A DNA stretch of 10,254 nt. It comes from Oscillospiraceae bacterium (GTDB lineage: Bacteria; Bacillota; Clostridia; Oscillospirales; Oscillospiraceae). The notes beneath the pieces were generated by a model. The model was given only the letters and a program-made list of their open reading frames with translations. It had not been told where the DNA came from and ran no database searches. Within the stretch, counting starts at the first letter, position 1. The number at the start of each line of letters is the position of its first letter. A program made the position numbers and the translations under genes. The stretch lies in contig JAFPTE010000097.1 of the NCBI GenBank assembly GCA_017400415.1, positions 1 to 10,254 of the forward strand. The letters run 5' to 3'. This document shows positions 1-6,696 of this stretch, piece after piece.

Positions 1-1
1 C

Positions 2-700
2 CGCATTGCGTCCAAGGTCCCCAAAGATGCGGACGTATGGCAGAAGGCAAAGATCGTTCACGATGAGCTCTGCCGCCTGGTGACTTACGACAAAAGCCTC
101 TCTCAGCCCCACTGCCATGACAGCTACGGGGCACTGGTGAACGGCAGTGCCGTATGCAGCGGCTATGCCTGTGCCTTCACAACGGTTATGAGCAGGCTGG
201 GGGAGTTTTGCCCCATCGTCTATTCCGAGGACCACGCCTGGAACCGCATCGGCGCCAGGACCTATGAGGAGTTCATCGACGTGACCTGGGACGATATGGA
301 CCTTGAGGACGTGGACGGGAAAGAGTACATCTCCTACGCCTATTTCGGGCTTACCCGTGAGGAGGTTATGAAGGTGGACTCTCACTCCATAACCGGCGGC
401 TCAGATGCTGTGCTGGATTTCGTTGCGGACCCGATTGCCTTCAACTATTATAAGCATGAGGGCTATTACCTGACGGGCTATAACGAGAATACCATCGTCA
501 GAAAGCTCAAAGAGCAGCTGGGCTCCGGCTCAAATATGCTGACCCTGCGCTTTGACGATGAGGGCTGGAAAAAGGTGAAGGCCTGGAAGGAGGACACCTC
601 CGCACTGGCTGCCCTTGTGAGCAAGACCGGGGCAGAGGGCAGGTTTACCTTCTGGTTTACGGAGGAATTCAACGTTGTGTGCATAGGCCTTAACAAGTAG
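2..700 (+). CDS. Transglutaminase-like (papain-fold) domain protein, 5' truncated
   Basis: The reading frame is open from the left edge (codons from base 2) to TAG at 698-700, so this is the C-terminal part of a longer protein. A GTG at 80 has no convincing ribosome binding site and falls inside conserved domain sequence, so it is not taken as the start. The transglutaminase-core triad can be read in order: Cys in GSAVCSGYA (codon 155-157), His in EDHAWNRI (codon 233-235) and Asp in VTWDD (codon 290-292), with the usual spacing. About 130 residues follow the core, ending in a small domain of unknown role. Proteins of this family in Firmicutes are often secreted or surface-attached and act as cysteine proteases or peptide-modifying enzymes rather than true cross-linkers; the substrate cannot be told. 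Any signal peptide lies outside the window. It sits 53 bases before the CotH-family gene on the same strand, so the two may be co-transcribed. Confidence 0.85.
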   Translation, partial: RIASKVPKDADVWQKAKIVHDELCRLVTYDKSLSQPHCHDSYGALVNGSAVCSGYACAFTTVMSRLGEFCPIVYSEDHAWNRIGARTYEEFIDVTWDDMDLEDVDGKEYISYAYFGLTREEVMKVDSHSITGGSDAVLDFVADPIAFNYYKHEGYYLTGYNENTIVRKLKEQLGSGSNMLTLRFDDEGWKKVKAWKEDTSALAALVSKTGAEGRFTFWFTEEFNVVCIGLNK

Positions 701-753
701 CTTTAAGCTCCGTTTAAGGTTTATGGGTTACATTGTCCCAGGGAGGTGGGCTT

Positions 754-2634
754 ATGGATAACGAGAAGGTTTTCAGGGCGGTGCTCATTCCCGCTGTGGC
801 TGTAATGCTTGCGGTGGCAATTCTCATGATGAATGCAGAGGCCCTGGGCATAAAAAGGGCGGAGACCGTCATGGGCTATGAAAGCCGCCTTTTCTCCACG
901 GACCGGGTCCACACCATATACATCGTCATGGACAACTGGGACGATTTTATGAAGACCTGCACCAATGAGGAGTATGCCGCCTGCGCCCTGGTGATTGACG
1001 GGGAGTCCTATAAAAACGTGGGCATAAGAGCCAAGGGCAACTCATCCCTGAGCTCCGTGGCCGCCTCCAATTCCGACAGGTACAGCTTCAAAATCGAATT
1101 TGACCACTTTGACAAGTCAAAATCCTATCACGGCCTGGATAAGCTGTGCCTGAACAACATCATCCAGGACAACACCTTCATAAAGGACTATATCTCCTAC
1201 CGGCTCATGTATGAGTTCGGCGTGCCCTCGCCTATGTCCAGCTTCGTTCAGATATTCGTGAACGGCCAGGAGTGGGGCCTCTATCTGGCGGTGGAGGCTG
1301 TTGAGGACAGCTTCATGATGCGTTCTTTCGGCCATCAGAGCGGGGAGCTCTACAAGCCGGACACCCTCTCCATGGGCGGCGGCCGGGGAAACGGCCGGGA
1401 CTTCAATATGGAGGACTGGCAGAGAGACTTTGAATACTTCCGGCAGAACGGTGATAACCAGAACCGGCAGCAGGATTTTGAGTATATGCGCTCCCGCTTC
1501 GAGGAGCAGGAGAACGCATCCTCCGGCGAGCAGCAGCTTCCCCAGGACGGCGGCAGCCAGGGCTTTGACATGCAGCAGGGCATGAATCAGCAGCCGGGCA
1601 TGGGACAGCAGCAGGGCATGGGACAGCAGCCGGGAATGGGTCAGCAGCCGAATCAGCAGCCGAATCAGCAGCCGAATCAGCAGCAAGGCGGCGGACGGCA
1701 GAACTTCGGCGGCGGCTTCCGGGGCTTCGGCAGCGGGGACGTGTACCTGGTATATACCGATGATGACCCGGAAAGCTACCCCAATATCTTCGGCAACGCC
1801 AAGACCGACATAACCGAGAAGGACCAGCAGAAGCTTATTGAGGCCCTGAAGAATATTAATCAGCAGACTGACCTGGAGGACTCCGTGGATATTGACGAGG
1901 TCATCAGATACTTCGTTGTCCACAACTACCTTCTGAACTTTGACAGCTACACGGGCTCCATGGTCCATAACTACTATCTTTATGAGCGCGGCGGCAGGCT
2001 GGGCATGATTCCCTGGGATTACAACCTGGCCTTCGGAGCCTTCGGCTTCGGAAGCGACGTGAACACCCTAATAAACTTCCCCATTGACGAGCCGGTCTCC
2101 GGCGGGGAGATGAGCACAAGGCCCATGCTCAGCTGGATTTTCTCCGATGAGGAATATACAGAGAAGTACCACCAGCTCTTTGAGGAGTTCATTGAGGAGT
2201 ATTATACCTCCGGCAGGCTCCGGGAGATGATACGCTCCACCCGGGAGCTCATAGCGCCCTACGTGGAGTCTGACCCCACCAAGTTCTGCACCTATGAGCA
2301 GTTTCTGACGGCCATCGAGGCCCTGGAGCAGTTTGCGGACCTGCGGCTTGAGAGCGTTGCCGGCCAGCTGAAGGGCACCATCGGAAGAACCGCCGCCGAC
2401 CAGGCGGACCGCCACGGCTTTGTGGACGGGGGCAGCGTAAACTTCAATTCCATGGGCTCCATGGGCTTCGGCAGGGGAGGAAACGCCGGAAGCGCCGGCG
2501 GAGACGGCCAGAACAGCCAGAGCTCCTGGGGACAAAATGACCGGCAAGAGAGCGGGCAGGACCGGAATCCCGGCTGGGACCAGGATTCAAGCCATGGGGA
2601 CCGTGGAAACGGCAGAGGACAAAACAGAAGCTAA
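754..2634 (+). CDS. CotH-family (spore-coat-kinase-like) membrane-anchored protein with Gln/Gly/Met-rich insert
   Basis: The ATG at 754 is chosen because GGGAGG at 741-746 lies 7 bases upstream; a TTG at 733 in the same frame lacks such a site. The product is 626 residues. Residues 9-26 form one hydrophobic segment near the N-terminus (signal anchor), placing the rest outside the membrane. The CotH domain follows: an early part with IYIVMDNWDDF and GNSSLS, then GLYLAVEAVED and GELYKP, and after an insert VYLVYTDDDPESYPNI and the motif GRLGMIPWDYNLAFG (P420-W421-D422), which matches the metal/ATP-binding region of CotH kinases (Pfam CotH). The insert at about residues 210-330 is low complexity, with tandem GMGQQP and NQQP units. 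The C-terminal 60 or so residues are rich in Gly, Ser, Asn, Gln and Asp. CotH of Bacillus phosphorylates spore coat proteins; non-sporulation homologues occur in cellulosome and surface contexts. The actual substrate here is unknown. Confidence 0.85.
   Translation: MDNEKVFRAVLIPAVAVMLAVAILMMNAEALGIKRAETVMGYESRLFSTDRVHTIYIVMDNWDDFMKTCTNEEYAACALVIDGESYKNVGIRAKGNSSLSSVAASNSDRYSFKIEFDHFDKSKSYHGLDKLCLNNIIQDNTFIKDYISYRLMYEFGVPSPMSSFVQIFVNGQEWGLYLAVEAVEDSFMMRSFGHQSGELYKPDTLSMGGGRGNGRDFNMEDWQRDFEYFRQNGDNQNRQQDFEYMRSRFEEQENASSGEQQLPQDGGSQGFDMQQGMNQQPGMGQQQGMGQQPGMGQQPNQQPNQQPNQQQGGGRQNFGGGFRGFGSGDVYLVYTDDDPESYPNIFGNAKTDITEKDQQKLIEALKNINQQTDLEDSVDIDEVIRYFVVHNYLLNFDSYTGSMVHNYYLYERGGRLGMIPWDYNLAFGAFGFGSDVNTLINFPIDEPVSGGEMSTRPMLSWIFSDEEYTEKYHQLFEEFIEEYYTSGRLREMIRSTRELIAPYVESDPTKFCTYEQFLTAIEALEQFADLRLESVAGQLKGTIGRTAADQADRHGFVDGGSVNFNSMGSMGFGRGGNAGSAGGDGQNSQSSWGQNDRQESGQDRNPGWDQDSSHGDRGNGRGQNRS
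1579..1686 (+). repeat. In-frame tandem repeat coding GMxQQ(P/Q) x4 then NQQ(P/Q) x3
   Basis: Four 18-base units (1579-1596, 1597-1614, 1615-1632, 1633-1650) encode GMNQQP, GMGQQQ, GMGQQP, GMGQQP. Three 12-base units (1651-1662, 1663-1674, 1675-1686) then encode NQQP, NQQP, NQQQ; the first two are identical at DNA level (AATCAGCAGCCG). All units preserve the reading frame of the CotH-family gene (residues 276-311). Such units can expand or contract by slippage, so length is likely to vary between strains. The encoded stretch is probably a disordered linker inserted in the CotH domain. Confidence 0.9.
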
Positions 2635-2655
2635 AACAGGCTTTTTATCATTAAA

Positions 2656-2687
2656 CCGGCGGGGGAACGGTCCCCTGCCGGCTTTTT
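2656..2687 (+). terminator. Rho-independent terminator after the CotH-family gene
   Basis: The arms 2656-2666 (CCGGCGGGGGA) and 2671-2681 (TCCCCTGCCGG) form an 11-bp stem with one G-U pair and a 4-base loop (ACGG). The stem is followed by C and then five T (2683-2687). It lies 21 bases after the stop codon and ends this transcription unit before the ruvX promoter. Confidence 0.9.
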
Positions 2688-2708
2688 GTGTTAAAAAAAT
2701 GACTATAC

Positions 2709-2737
2709 TTGAAACTGAGGCGTAGAAGGCTTATAAT
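2709..2737 (+). promoter_or_regulatory. Sigma-A-type promoter for ruvX and the rnf operon
   Basis: A -35 box TTGAAA at 2709-2714 and a perfect -10 box TATAAT at 2732-2737 are separated by exactly 17 bases. The predicted start of transcription is near 2744, leaving a leader of about 35 bases before the ruvX ATG. It lies directly after the preceding terminator and is the only clear promoter seen before rnfB, so it probably serves all seven genes. I see no operator-like palindrome or riboswitch in the short leader. Confidence 0.85.
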
Positions 2738-2779
2738 AGATAAGAATGAACAAAGAAAACCGGAAAAGGAGGTGCAAAA

Positions 2780-3196
2780 ATGAGAGTTATGGCCATAGAT
2801 TACGGCGACCAGCACACCGGCGTCGCTTTTTCCGATCTGACGGGCTCCATCGCCGGCGAGGCCTTCACGGTGGATGAGTGGAACCAGGAGCGGCTGGCGG
2901 ATAAGCTCTCCGGCCTGTGCCGGGAGAGGGGAGCGGAGAGGATAGTTCTGGGCTACCCGGTGAATATGGACGGCTCTGCCGGACCCAGGGCGGAAAAGAG
3001 CCTTGCTCTCGCAGCCCTTCTTCGGGATAATACAGGCCTTGAGGTTATAATGTGGGATGAGCGCCGCACAACGGTAGATGCCCACAGGATCCTCTCGGAG
3101 AACGGGCGCAGGACCAGGCGCCACAAAAAGAACGTGGACGCAGTGGCTGCCACATTGATTTTAGAGGCATATCTCGGAAGCCTGCGGCTTTCGTAA
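2780..3196 (+). CDS. ruvX: RuvX/YqgF-type putative Holliday junction resolvase / pre-16S rRNA nuclease
   Basis: The ATG at 2780 is preceded by AAAAGGAGGTG, with GGAGG at 2768-2772 and 7 bases of spacing. The 138-residue product has the usual YqgF length and its RNase H-fold motifs: MAIDYGDQHTGVAFSD at the N-terminus with catalytic Asp7, IVLGYPVNMDGS at 55-66, WDERRTTVDAHRIL at 92-105, and VDAVAATLILEAYL at 119-132 with the last acidic residue Asp120. Members of this family were named for proposed Holliday junction resolution; in E. coli the protein has been linked to maturation of the 16S rRNA 5' end. It is cytoplasmic. It is the first gene after the promoter and lies 23 bases before rnfC, a neighbour with no obvious functional tie. 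Elsewhere in Firmicutes ruvX commonly sits near alaS. Confidence 0.93.
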   Translation: MRVMAIDYGDQHTGVAFSDLTGSIAGEAFTVDEWNQERLADKLSGLCRERGAERIVLGYPVNMDGSAGPRAEKSLALAALLRDNTGLEVIMWDERRTTVDAHRILSENGRRTRRHKKNVDAVAATLILEAYLGSLRLS

Positions 3197-3206
3197 AATA
3201 TGAATT

Positions 3207-3222
3207 GGAGGAGAGAGACTTG
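3207..3222 (+). promoter_or_regulatory. Ribosome binding site deciding a TTG start for rnfC
   Basis: GGAGGAG at 3207-3213 is followed by TTG at 3220-3222, with 8 bases between GGAGG and the start codon. The earlier in-frame TTG at 3205-3207 overlaps this site itself and has only A/T-rich sequence upstream. No ATG occurs in the frame near the conserved N-terminus, so a weak TTG start appears genuine. Confidence 0.7.
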
Positions 3223-4557
3223 CTAAAAGGAGTTAAAGTGCCCCACCGGAAGAACACGGCGGAAATGGCCCCCGTGCGTCTGCCGCCTCCGGAGACGGTG
3301 GTCATACCTATGTCCATGCACATAGGCGCCCCGGCCGTCCCGGCGGTGAAGGTGGGGGATACTGTGAAGGTCGGCCAGCTGATTGCCGAGGCCGGGGGCT
3401 TCGTCTCCTCGCCGGTTTACGCCAGCGTATCCGGCAAGGTGAAGAAAATTGACGAGATCCCCGCATCCAACGGCAGGAAGATGAAGGCTGTTGTGATAGC
3501 CTCCGACGGGCTCATGGAGCCCTGGGAGGGCATAGCCAGGCCGGAGGTGAAGGATTTTGAATCCTTCGTGGCGGCTGTGCGGTCCTCCGGAGTTGTGGGC
3601 CTGGGCGGCGCCGGCTTTCCCACGGCGGTCAAGCTGGGGGTGAAGGACCTTTCCAAGGTGGAGGCCTTCATCATCAACGGCGCCGAGTGCGAGCCCTACG
3701 TCACCAGCGATACCCGTACCATGCTGGACCGGCTGGACGACCTGAAGGACGGCGTGGCTCTCCTTGAAAAATATATGGAGGCAAAGCGGATAATCTTCGG
3801 CGTGGAGGCCAACAAGCCCCGCTGCATCGAGGCCCTGCGGAGCGCCTTTTCCTCTGACAGCCGGGTGGAGATAAACGCCCTGCCGCCCATGTACCCCCAG
3901 GGCGGCGAGAAGGTGCTCATTTACAACACCACCGGACGCATCGTGCCGGAGGGAAAGCTCCCTCTGGACGCCGGCGCCATAGTTCTGAACGTGACCACCC
4001 TGGCGTCCATCGCCAGGTACATAAACACCGGTATGCCACTTGTTGAAAAGGTCGTCACCGTGGACGGTTCCGCCGTGGCTGAGCCCAAAAACGTGATTGC
4101 CCCCATCGGCACCCCCGCCCGTGCACTCTTTGAGTTCTGCGGCGGCTTTAAGGAGGAGCCCTGCAAGGTGCTCTACGGCGGCCCCATGATGGGCATTGCC
4201 ATGCCGGATGCCGACCTGCCCATTATGAAGAACACCAACGCCGTTCTGGCCCTTAACGAGGCTGATTCCCGGCTGCCCAAGCCCACCGCCTGCATCCGCT
4301 GCGGCACCTGCGTGGACGTGTGCCCCCTGGGCCTTATGCCAACCCTCATTGAGGACGCCTACGAGAGAGGCGACGGCCAGCGCCTTAAGGAGCTGAAGGT
4401 GAATCTGTGCATGGAGTGCGGCTCCTGTGCCTACGCCTGCCCTGCAAAGCGGCCTCTGGTCCAGGTCCACAAGCTGGCCAAGGGCATTCTGAACGTCTAT
4501 AACGCCAAGCTGAAGGCTGAGGCGGAGAAGAAAGCGGCAAAGGAGGCGGCAAAATGA
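3220..4557 (+). CDS. rnfC: Rnf electron transport complex subunit RnfC (NADH-binding)
   Basis: RnfC is the peripheral subunit where NAD+ is reduced (or NADH oxidised) in the ferredoxin:NAD+ oxidoreductase. The N-terminal barrel-sandwich domain carries PMSMHIGAPAVPAVKVGD. The Complex I 51-kDa-like FMN/NADH-binding domain shows LGGAGFPTAVKLG at about residues 128-140 and FIINGAECEPYVTSD. An SLBB-like region lies near 257-300. Two [4Fe-4S] motifs close the protein: CIRCGTCVDVCPLG from Cys358 and CMECGSCAYACPAKRP from Cys397. The C-terminus is a short Ala/Lys/Glu-rich tail. The start is called as TTG at 3220 because GGAGG (3207-3211) lies 8 bases upstream; a TTG at 3205 in the same frame overlaps that site and lacks its own. 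This gives 445 residues, normal for the short clostridial RnfC without the long repeat-rich C-terminal extension of proteobacteria. It overlaps rnfD by ATGA. Confidence 0.95.
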   Translation: MLKGVKVPHRKNTAEMAPVRLPPPETVVIPMSMHIGAPAVPAVKVGDTVKVGQLIAEAGGFVSSPVYASVSGKVKKIDEIPASNGRKMKAVVIASDGLMEPWEGIARPEVKDFESFVAAVRSSGVVGLGGAGFPTAVKLGVKDLSKVEAFIINGAECEPYVTSDTRTMLDRLDDLKDGVALLEKYMEAKRIIFGVEANKPRCIEALRSAFSSDSRVEINALPPMYPQGGEKVLIYNTTGRIVPEGKLPLDAGAIVLNVTTLASIARYINTGMPLVEKVVTVDGSAVAEPKNVIAPIGTPARALFEFCGGFKEEPCKVLYGGPMMGIAMPDADLPIMKNTNAVLALNEADSRLPKPTACIRCGTCVDVCPLGLMPTLIEDAYERGDGQRLKELKVNLCMECGSCAYACPAKRPLVQVHKLAKGILNVYNAKLKAEAEKKAAKEAAK

Positions 4558-5483
4558 ACGGACTTCTGACTGTTACCCCGTCCCCCCATATCCGCTCACC
4601 CAGAACCACCCGGTCCATAATGCGGGATGTGCTCATCGCCCTTATCCCCGTTGTCATCGTGGCTGTGGTGTATTTCGGCTGGCGTGCCCTGCTCCTCATC
4701 TGCGTCTCCGGCGCCGTAAGCTGCCTTTGCGAGTTTATCTGGGAGAAGGCCTTTAAGAAGGATATCACCATCTCAGACCTGTCCTCCGTGGTCACCGGCG
4801 TGATACTGGCCCTGAACATGCCCGCCGGCATGCCCGTCTGGGAGCTCATTTTCGGCGATATCTGCGCCGTCATCGTTGTGAAGATGCTTTTCGGCGGCCT
4901 GGGAAGAAACTTCGTGAACCCGGCCCTGGCAGGCAGAATCATCCTGTTTGTCTCCTTCACTGCGGATATGACAAACTACACCGTGCCTTCCTTTGCGCCG
5001 GACGCCCTTTCCTCCGCCACGCCTCTTGCCCTGGAGGGGTCCCTGACCTGGGCGGATTTCCCGTCCCTGCTCCTGGGCCTCCACGGCGGCGTCATCGGCG
5101 AGGTCTGCTCCCTGGCGATTATCGCAGGCTGCGTCTATCTCTGCGTCCGCGGGGTCATCAAGCCCATCATCCCGGCCTGCTTTGTGGGCGCTGAGCTGCT
5201 TTTCAGCTGGCTCTTCGGCGCCGCAAACCCCGTTCTGGGCGTCTTCTCCGGCGGCCTTCTCTTCGGCGCCGTGTTTATGGCCACGGACTACGTGACGAGC
5301 CCCCTCACAAACTGGGGCAAGGTGATTTTCGGCGTGGGCTGCGGCTTCCTTACGGCGGCCATGCGTGCCTTCGCCGGGTCCAACGGGGCAGTGAGCTTCG
5401 CAATTCTTATAATGAACCTTCTGGTGCCTTATATTAACGACATTACCCGCCGCAAGGCTTTTGGAGGTGTTAAGGCGAAATGA
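4554..5483 (+). CDS. rnfD: Rnf complex subunit RnfD (membrane, covalent FMN)
   Basis: This 309-residue integral membrane protein belongs to the NqrB/RnfD family and has about eight to ten hydrophobic segments. Conserved marks include SPHIRSPRTTRSIMRDVLIA at the N-terminus, GVILALNMPAGMPVW, GGLGRNFVNPALAGRIIL, and MATDYVTSPLT near the C-terminus. DALSSATPLAL contains the family's flavinylation site, with Thr156 the expected covalent FMN acceptor. RnfD takes electrons within the membrane and, with RnfG, is central to coupling electron flow to Na+ or H+ transport. Its ATG overlaps the rnfC stop (ATGA) and has AAAGGAGG at 4539-4546, 7 bases upstream. A late motif reads GSNGAVSFAILIMNLLVPYI; the hydrophobic ending is typical of the family. 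FMN loading would need an ApbE-type transferase, which is not in this window. Confidence 0.95.
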   Translation: MNGLLTVTPSPHIRSPRTTRSIMRDVLIALIPVVIVAVVYFGWRALLLICVSGAVSCLCEFIWEKAFKKDITISDLSSVVTGVILALNMPAGMPVWELIFGDICAVIVVKMLFGGLGRNFVNPALAGRIILFVSFTADMTNYTVPSFAPDALSSATPLALEGSLTWADFPSLLLGLHGGVIGEVCSLAIIAGCVYLCVRGVIKPIIPACFVGAELLFSWLFGAANPVLGVFSGGLLFGAVFMATDYVTSPLTNWGKVIFGVGCGFLTAAMRAFAGSNGAVSFAILIMNLLVPYINDITRRKAFGGVKAK

Positions 5484-6025
5484 AGAAGGAGTTTTATCTG
5501 GATTACATCAAGCCCTTCGTGGTGCTCGTTGTTATCTGCCTGGCAGTGGCCCTGCTCCTGGGGGCCGCCAATGCGGTCACCGCACCCATAATCGAGCAGA
5601 ACGCCCTTGAAAAGGCCAACGCCACCCGAAACGCCGTCCTCTCCGGCGCCGCCGGCTTCCGTGAGGTCAGCTGCGATACGGCCAGACTGGGCATAACCGG
5701 CGCCTGGGCAGAGACCGGCGGCAAGGGCTACGTCATCACCGCAGCCTTCAAGGGCTACAGCGGCGGCCTTGTGACCGTCACCGTAGGTATGGACCCGGAC
5801 GGCAGGATTCTTGGCGTCAGCGCCGACGTGTCCAATCAGACCCAGGGCATAGGCTCCAAGGCAGGGCAGAGCGCCTACCTGGATAAGTTCCTGGGCCTCT
5901 CCGGCACAGGCGCCGCCTCCTCCGTGGATACCATAACCGGCGCCACCTGGTCCTCCACCGCCGTCAAGAACGGCATAAACGCCGCCCTGGCGGCCTTCCC
6001 GGCAGTAAAGGAGGCAGCGGCATGA
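5480..6025 (+). CDS. rnfG: Rnf complex subunit RnfG (FMN-binding)
   Basis: The 181-residue product has one N-terminal membrane segment (about 12-33) and an extracytoplasmic FMN_bind domain. The covalent flavinylation motif is DTITGATWSSTAV, with Thr156 as the expected FMN acceptor. Upstream, TQGIGSKAGQ matches the conserved T(P/Q)G(I/L)G(S/T)K region of the family. RnfG is the NqrC homologue and relays electrons between RnfD and the other membrane carriers. Its ATG overlaps the rnfD stop (ATGA). The Shine-Dalgarno is less well placed than for its neighbours: GGAGG at 5463-5467 is 12 bases away and a weaker AAGG at 5472-5475 is nearer, so translation probably relies on coupling to rnfD. Length and domain layout are normal. 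Confidence 0.95.
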   Translation: MKKEFYLDYIKPFVVLVVICLAVALLLGAANAVTAPIIEQNALEKANATRNAVLSGAAGFREVSCDTARLGITGAWAETGGKGYVITAAFKGYSGGLVTVTVGMDPDGRILGVSADVSNQTQGIGSKAGQSAYLDKFLGLSGTGAASSVDTITGATWSSTAVKNGINAALAAFPAVKEAAA

Positions 6026-6696
6026 AAAGAAAGCTTGACATTCTGAAAAACGGGCTCTTCAAGGAAAATCCGGTGCTTATTCTGGTCCTGGGCTGCTGCT
6101 CCGTCCTGGCTGTCAGCGTCACGGTGCTGGGCGGCCTGGGCATGGGCATCGCCCTGACCTTCGTGCTGGTGTGCTCCAACGTGGTCATATCTCTGCTCCG
6201 GAAGGTCATCCCCGATAAGGTCCGCATTCCCTGCTACATAGTCATCATCGCCGCCTTCGTCACCCTGGTGGAGATGATAGTGAAGGCCTTCCTGCCTGCA
6301 CTGTACGAGTCCCTGGGCGTGTTTCTGAGCCTCATCGTTGTCAACTGCATCGTCCTTGGCCGGGCGGAGATGTTCGCCTCCAAGAACACTGTGGGCGACA
6401 GCTTCTTTGACGGGCTGGGCATGGGCCTCGGCTACACAATGGTAATAACCGGCATAAGCATTGTCCGTGAGCTTCTGGGCTCCGGCACCCTCTTCGGCCT
6501 GCGCATCATTCCCGAGGGCTTCCAGATCGGCATTATTACCCAGCCTCCCGGAGGCTTCTTCACCTTCGGCTGCGCCATGGCGATCCTTGTGGCGGCTATG
6601 GCAAAGAAGGGCAAGAAATTCGTGCCGCCGGTGGGCTGCGGCGGTGACTGCGCCGGCTGCGGCGCAGCCTGCCAGGAAAAGGAGGCTGTGAAATGA
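6022..6696 (+). CDS. rnfE: Rnf complex subunit RnfE (membrane, Fe-S) with Cys-rich C-terminal tail
   Basis: This 224-residue protein belongs to the Rnf-Nqr (NqrD/RnfE) membrane family, with about six membrane segments. Typical marks are the N-terminal NGLFKENPVLILVLGCC, and VVNCIVLGRAEMFASKN. Cys25 (or Cys26) and Cys109 are the half-membrane Cys positions that, paired with those of RnfA, hold a membrane-embedded [2Fe-2S] cluster in characterised complexes. The tail after the last helix is unusual: a basic AKKGKKF stretch, then VGCGGDCAGCGAACQEK, with Cys206, 210, 213 and 217 spaced C-x3-C-x2-C-x3-C. With six helices and a Lys/Arg-rich N-terminus, this tail should face the cytoplasm. The ATG overlaps the rnfG stop (ATGA), with AAAGGAGG at 6007-6014, 7 bases upstream. 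RnfE versus RnfA is assigned by the GLFKENP start and by gene order. Confidence 0.94.
   Translation: MKRKLDILKNGLFKENPVLILVLGCCSVLAVSVTVLGGLGMGIALTFVLVCSNVVISLLRKVIPDKVRIPCYIVIIAAFVTLVEMIVKAFLPALYESLGVFLSLIVVNCIVLGRAEMFASKNTVGDSFFDGLGMGLGYTMVITGISIVRELLGSGTLFGLRIIPEGFQIGIITQPPGGFFTFGCAMAILVAAMAKKGKKFVPPVGCGGDCAGCGAACQEKEAVK

Noticed and set aside
80..82. GTG as start of the transglutaminase-like gene
   Set aside because: No ribosome binding site, the frame is open to the left edge, and the codons before it read like the start of the transglutaminase core (KIVHDELCRLVTYD).
688..719. CCTTAA ... TTAAGG inverted repeat around the transglutaminase stop codon, as possible terminator
   Set aside because: The stem is only 6 bp, A/T-rich, with a 20-base loop and no T run. 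The two genes are likely co-transcribed.
733..753. TTG start adding seven residues to the CotH-family protein
   Set aside because: The GGGAGG at 741-746 sits inside that extension and is ideally spaced for the ATG at 754.
1579..1686. Short direct repeats resembling an array
   Set aside because: Not CRISPR: units are 12 and 18 bases, contiguous without spacers, and keep a coding frame.
1117..1968. Open frame on the minus strand opposite the CotH-family gene, Leu-rich with RLLIRLL repeats
   Set aside because: The apparent Leu-rich repeats are simply the reverse reading of the CAG/CCG-rich Gln repeat in the CotH-family gene.
3223..4470. Long open frame on the minus strand opposite rnfC (about 415 codons)
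   Set aside because: It mirrors rnfC, which has full conserved motifs. The antisense translation is rich in His, Gly and Ala with no recognisable domain, and is explained by the high GC third positions of rnfC.
4554..6696. Possible Na+-NQR operon instead of Rnf
   Set aside because: There is no nqrF, and RnfB with its ferredoxin domain and a RnfC with two C-terminal [4Fe-4S] motifs are present, which defines Rnf.
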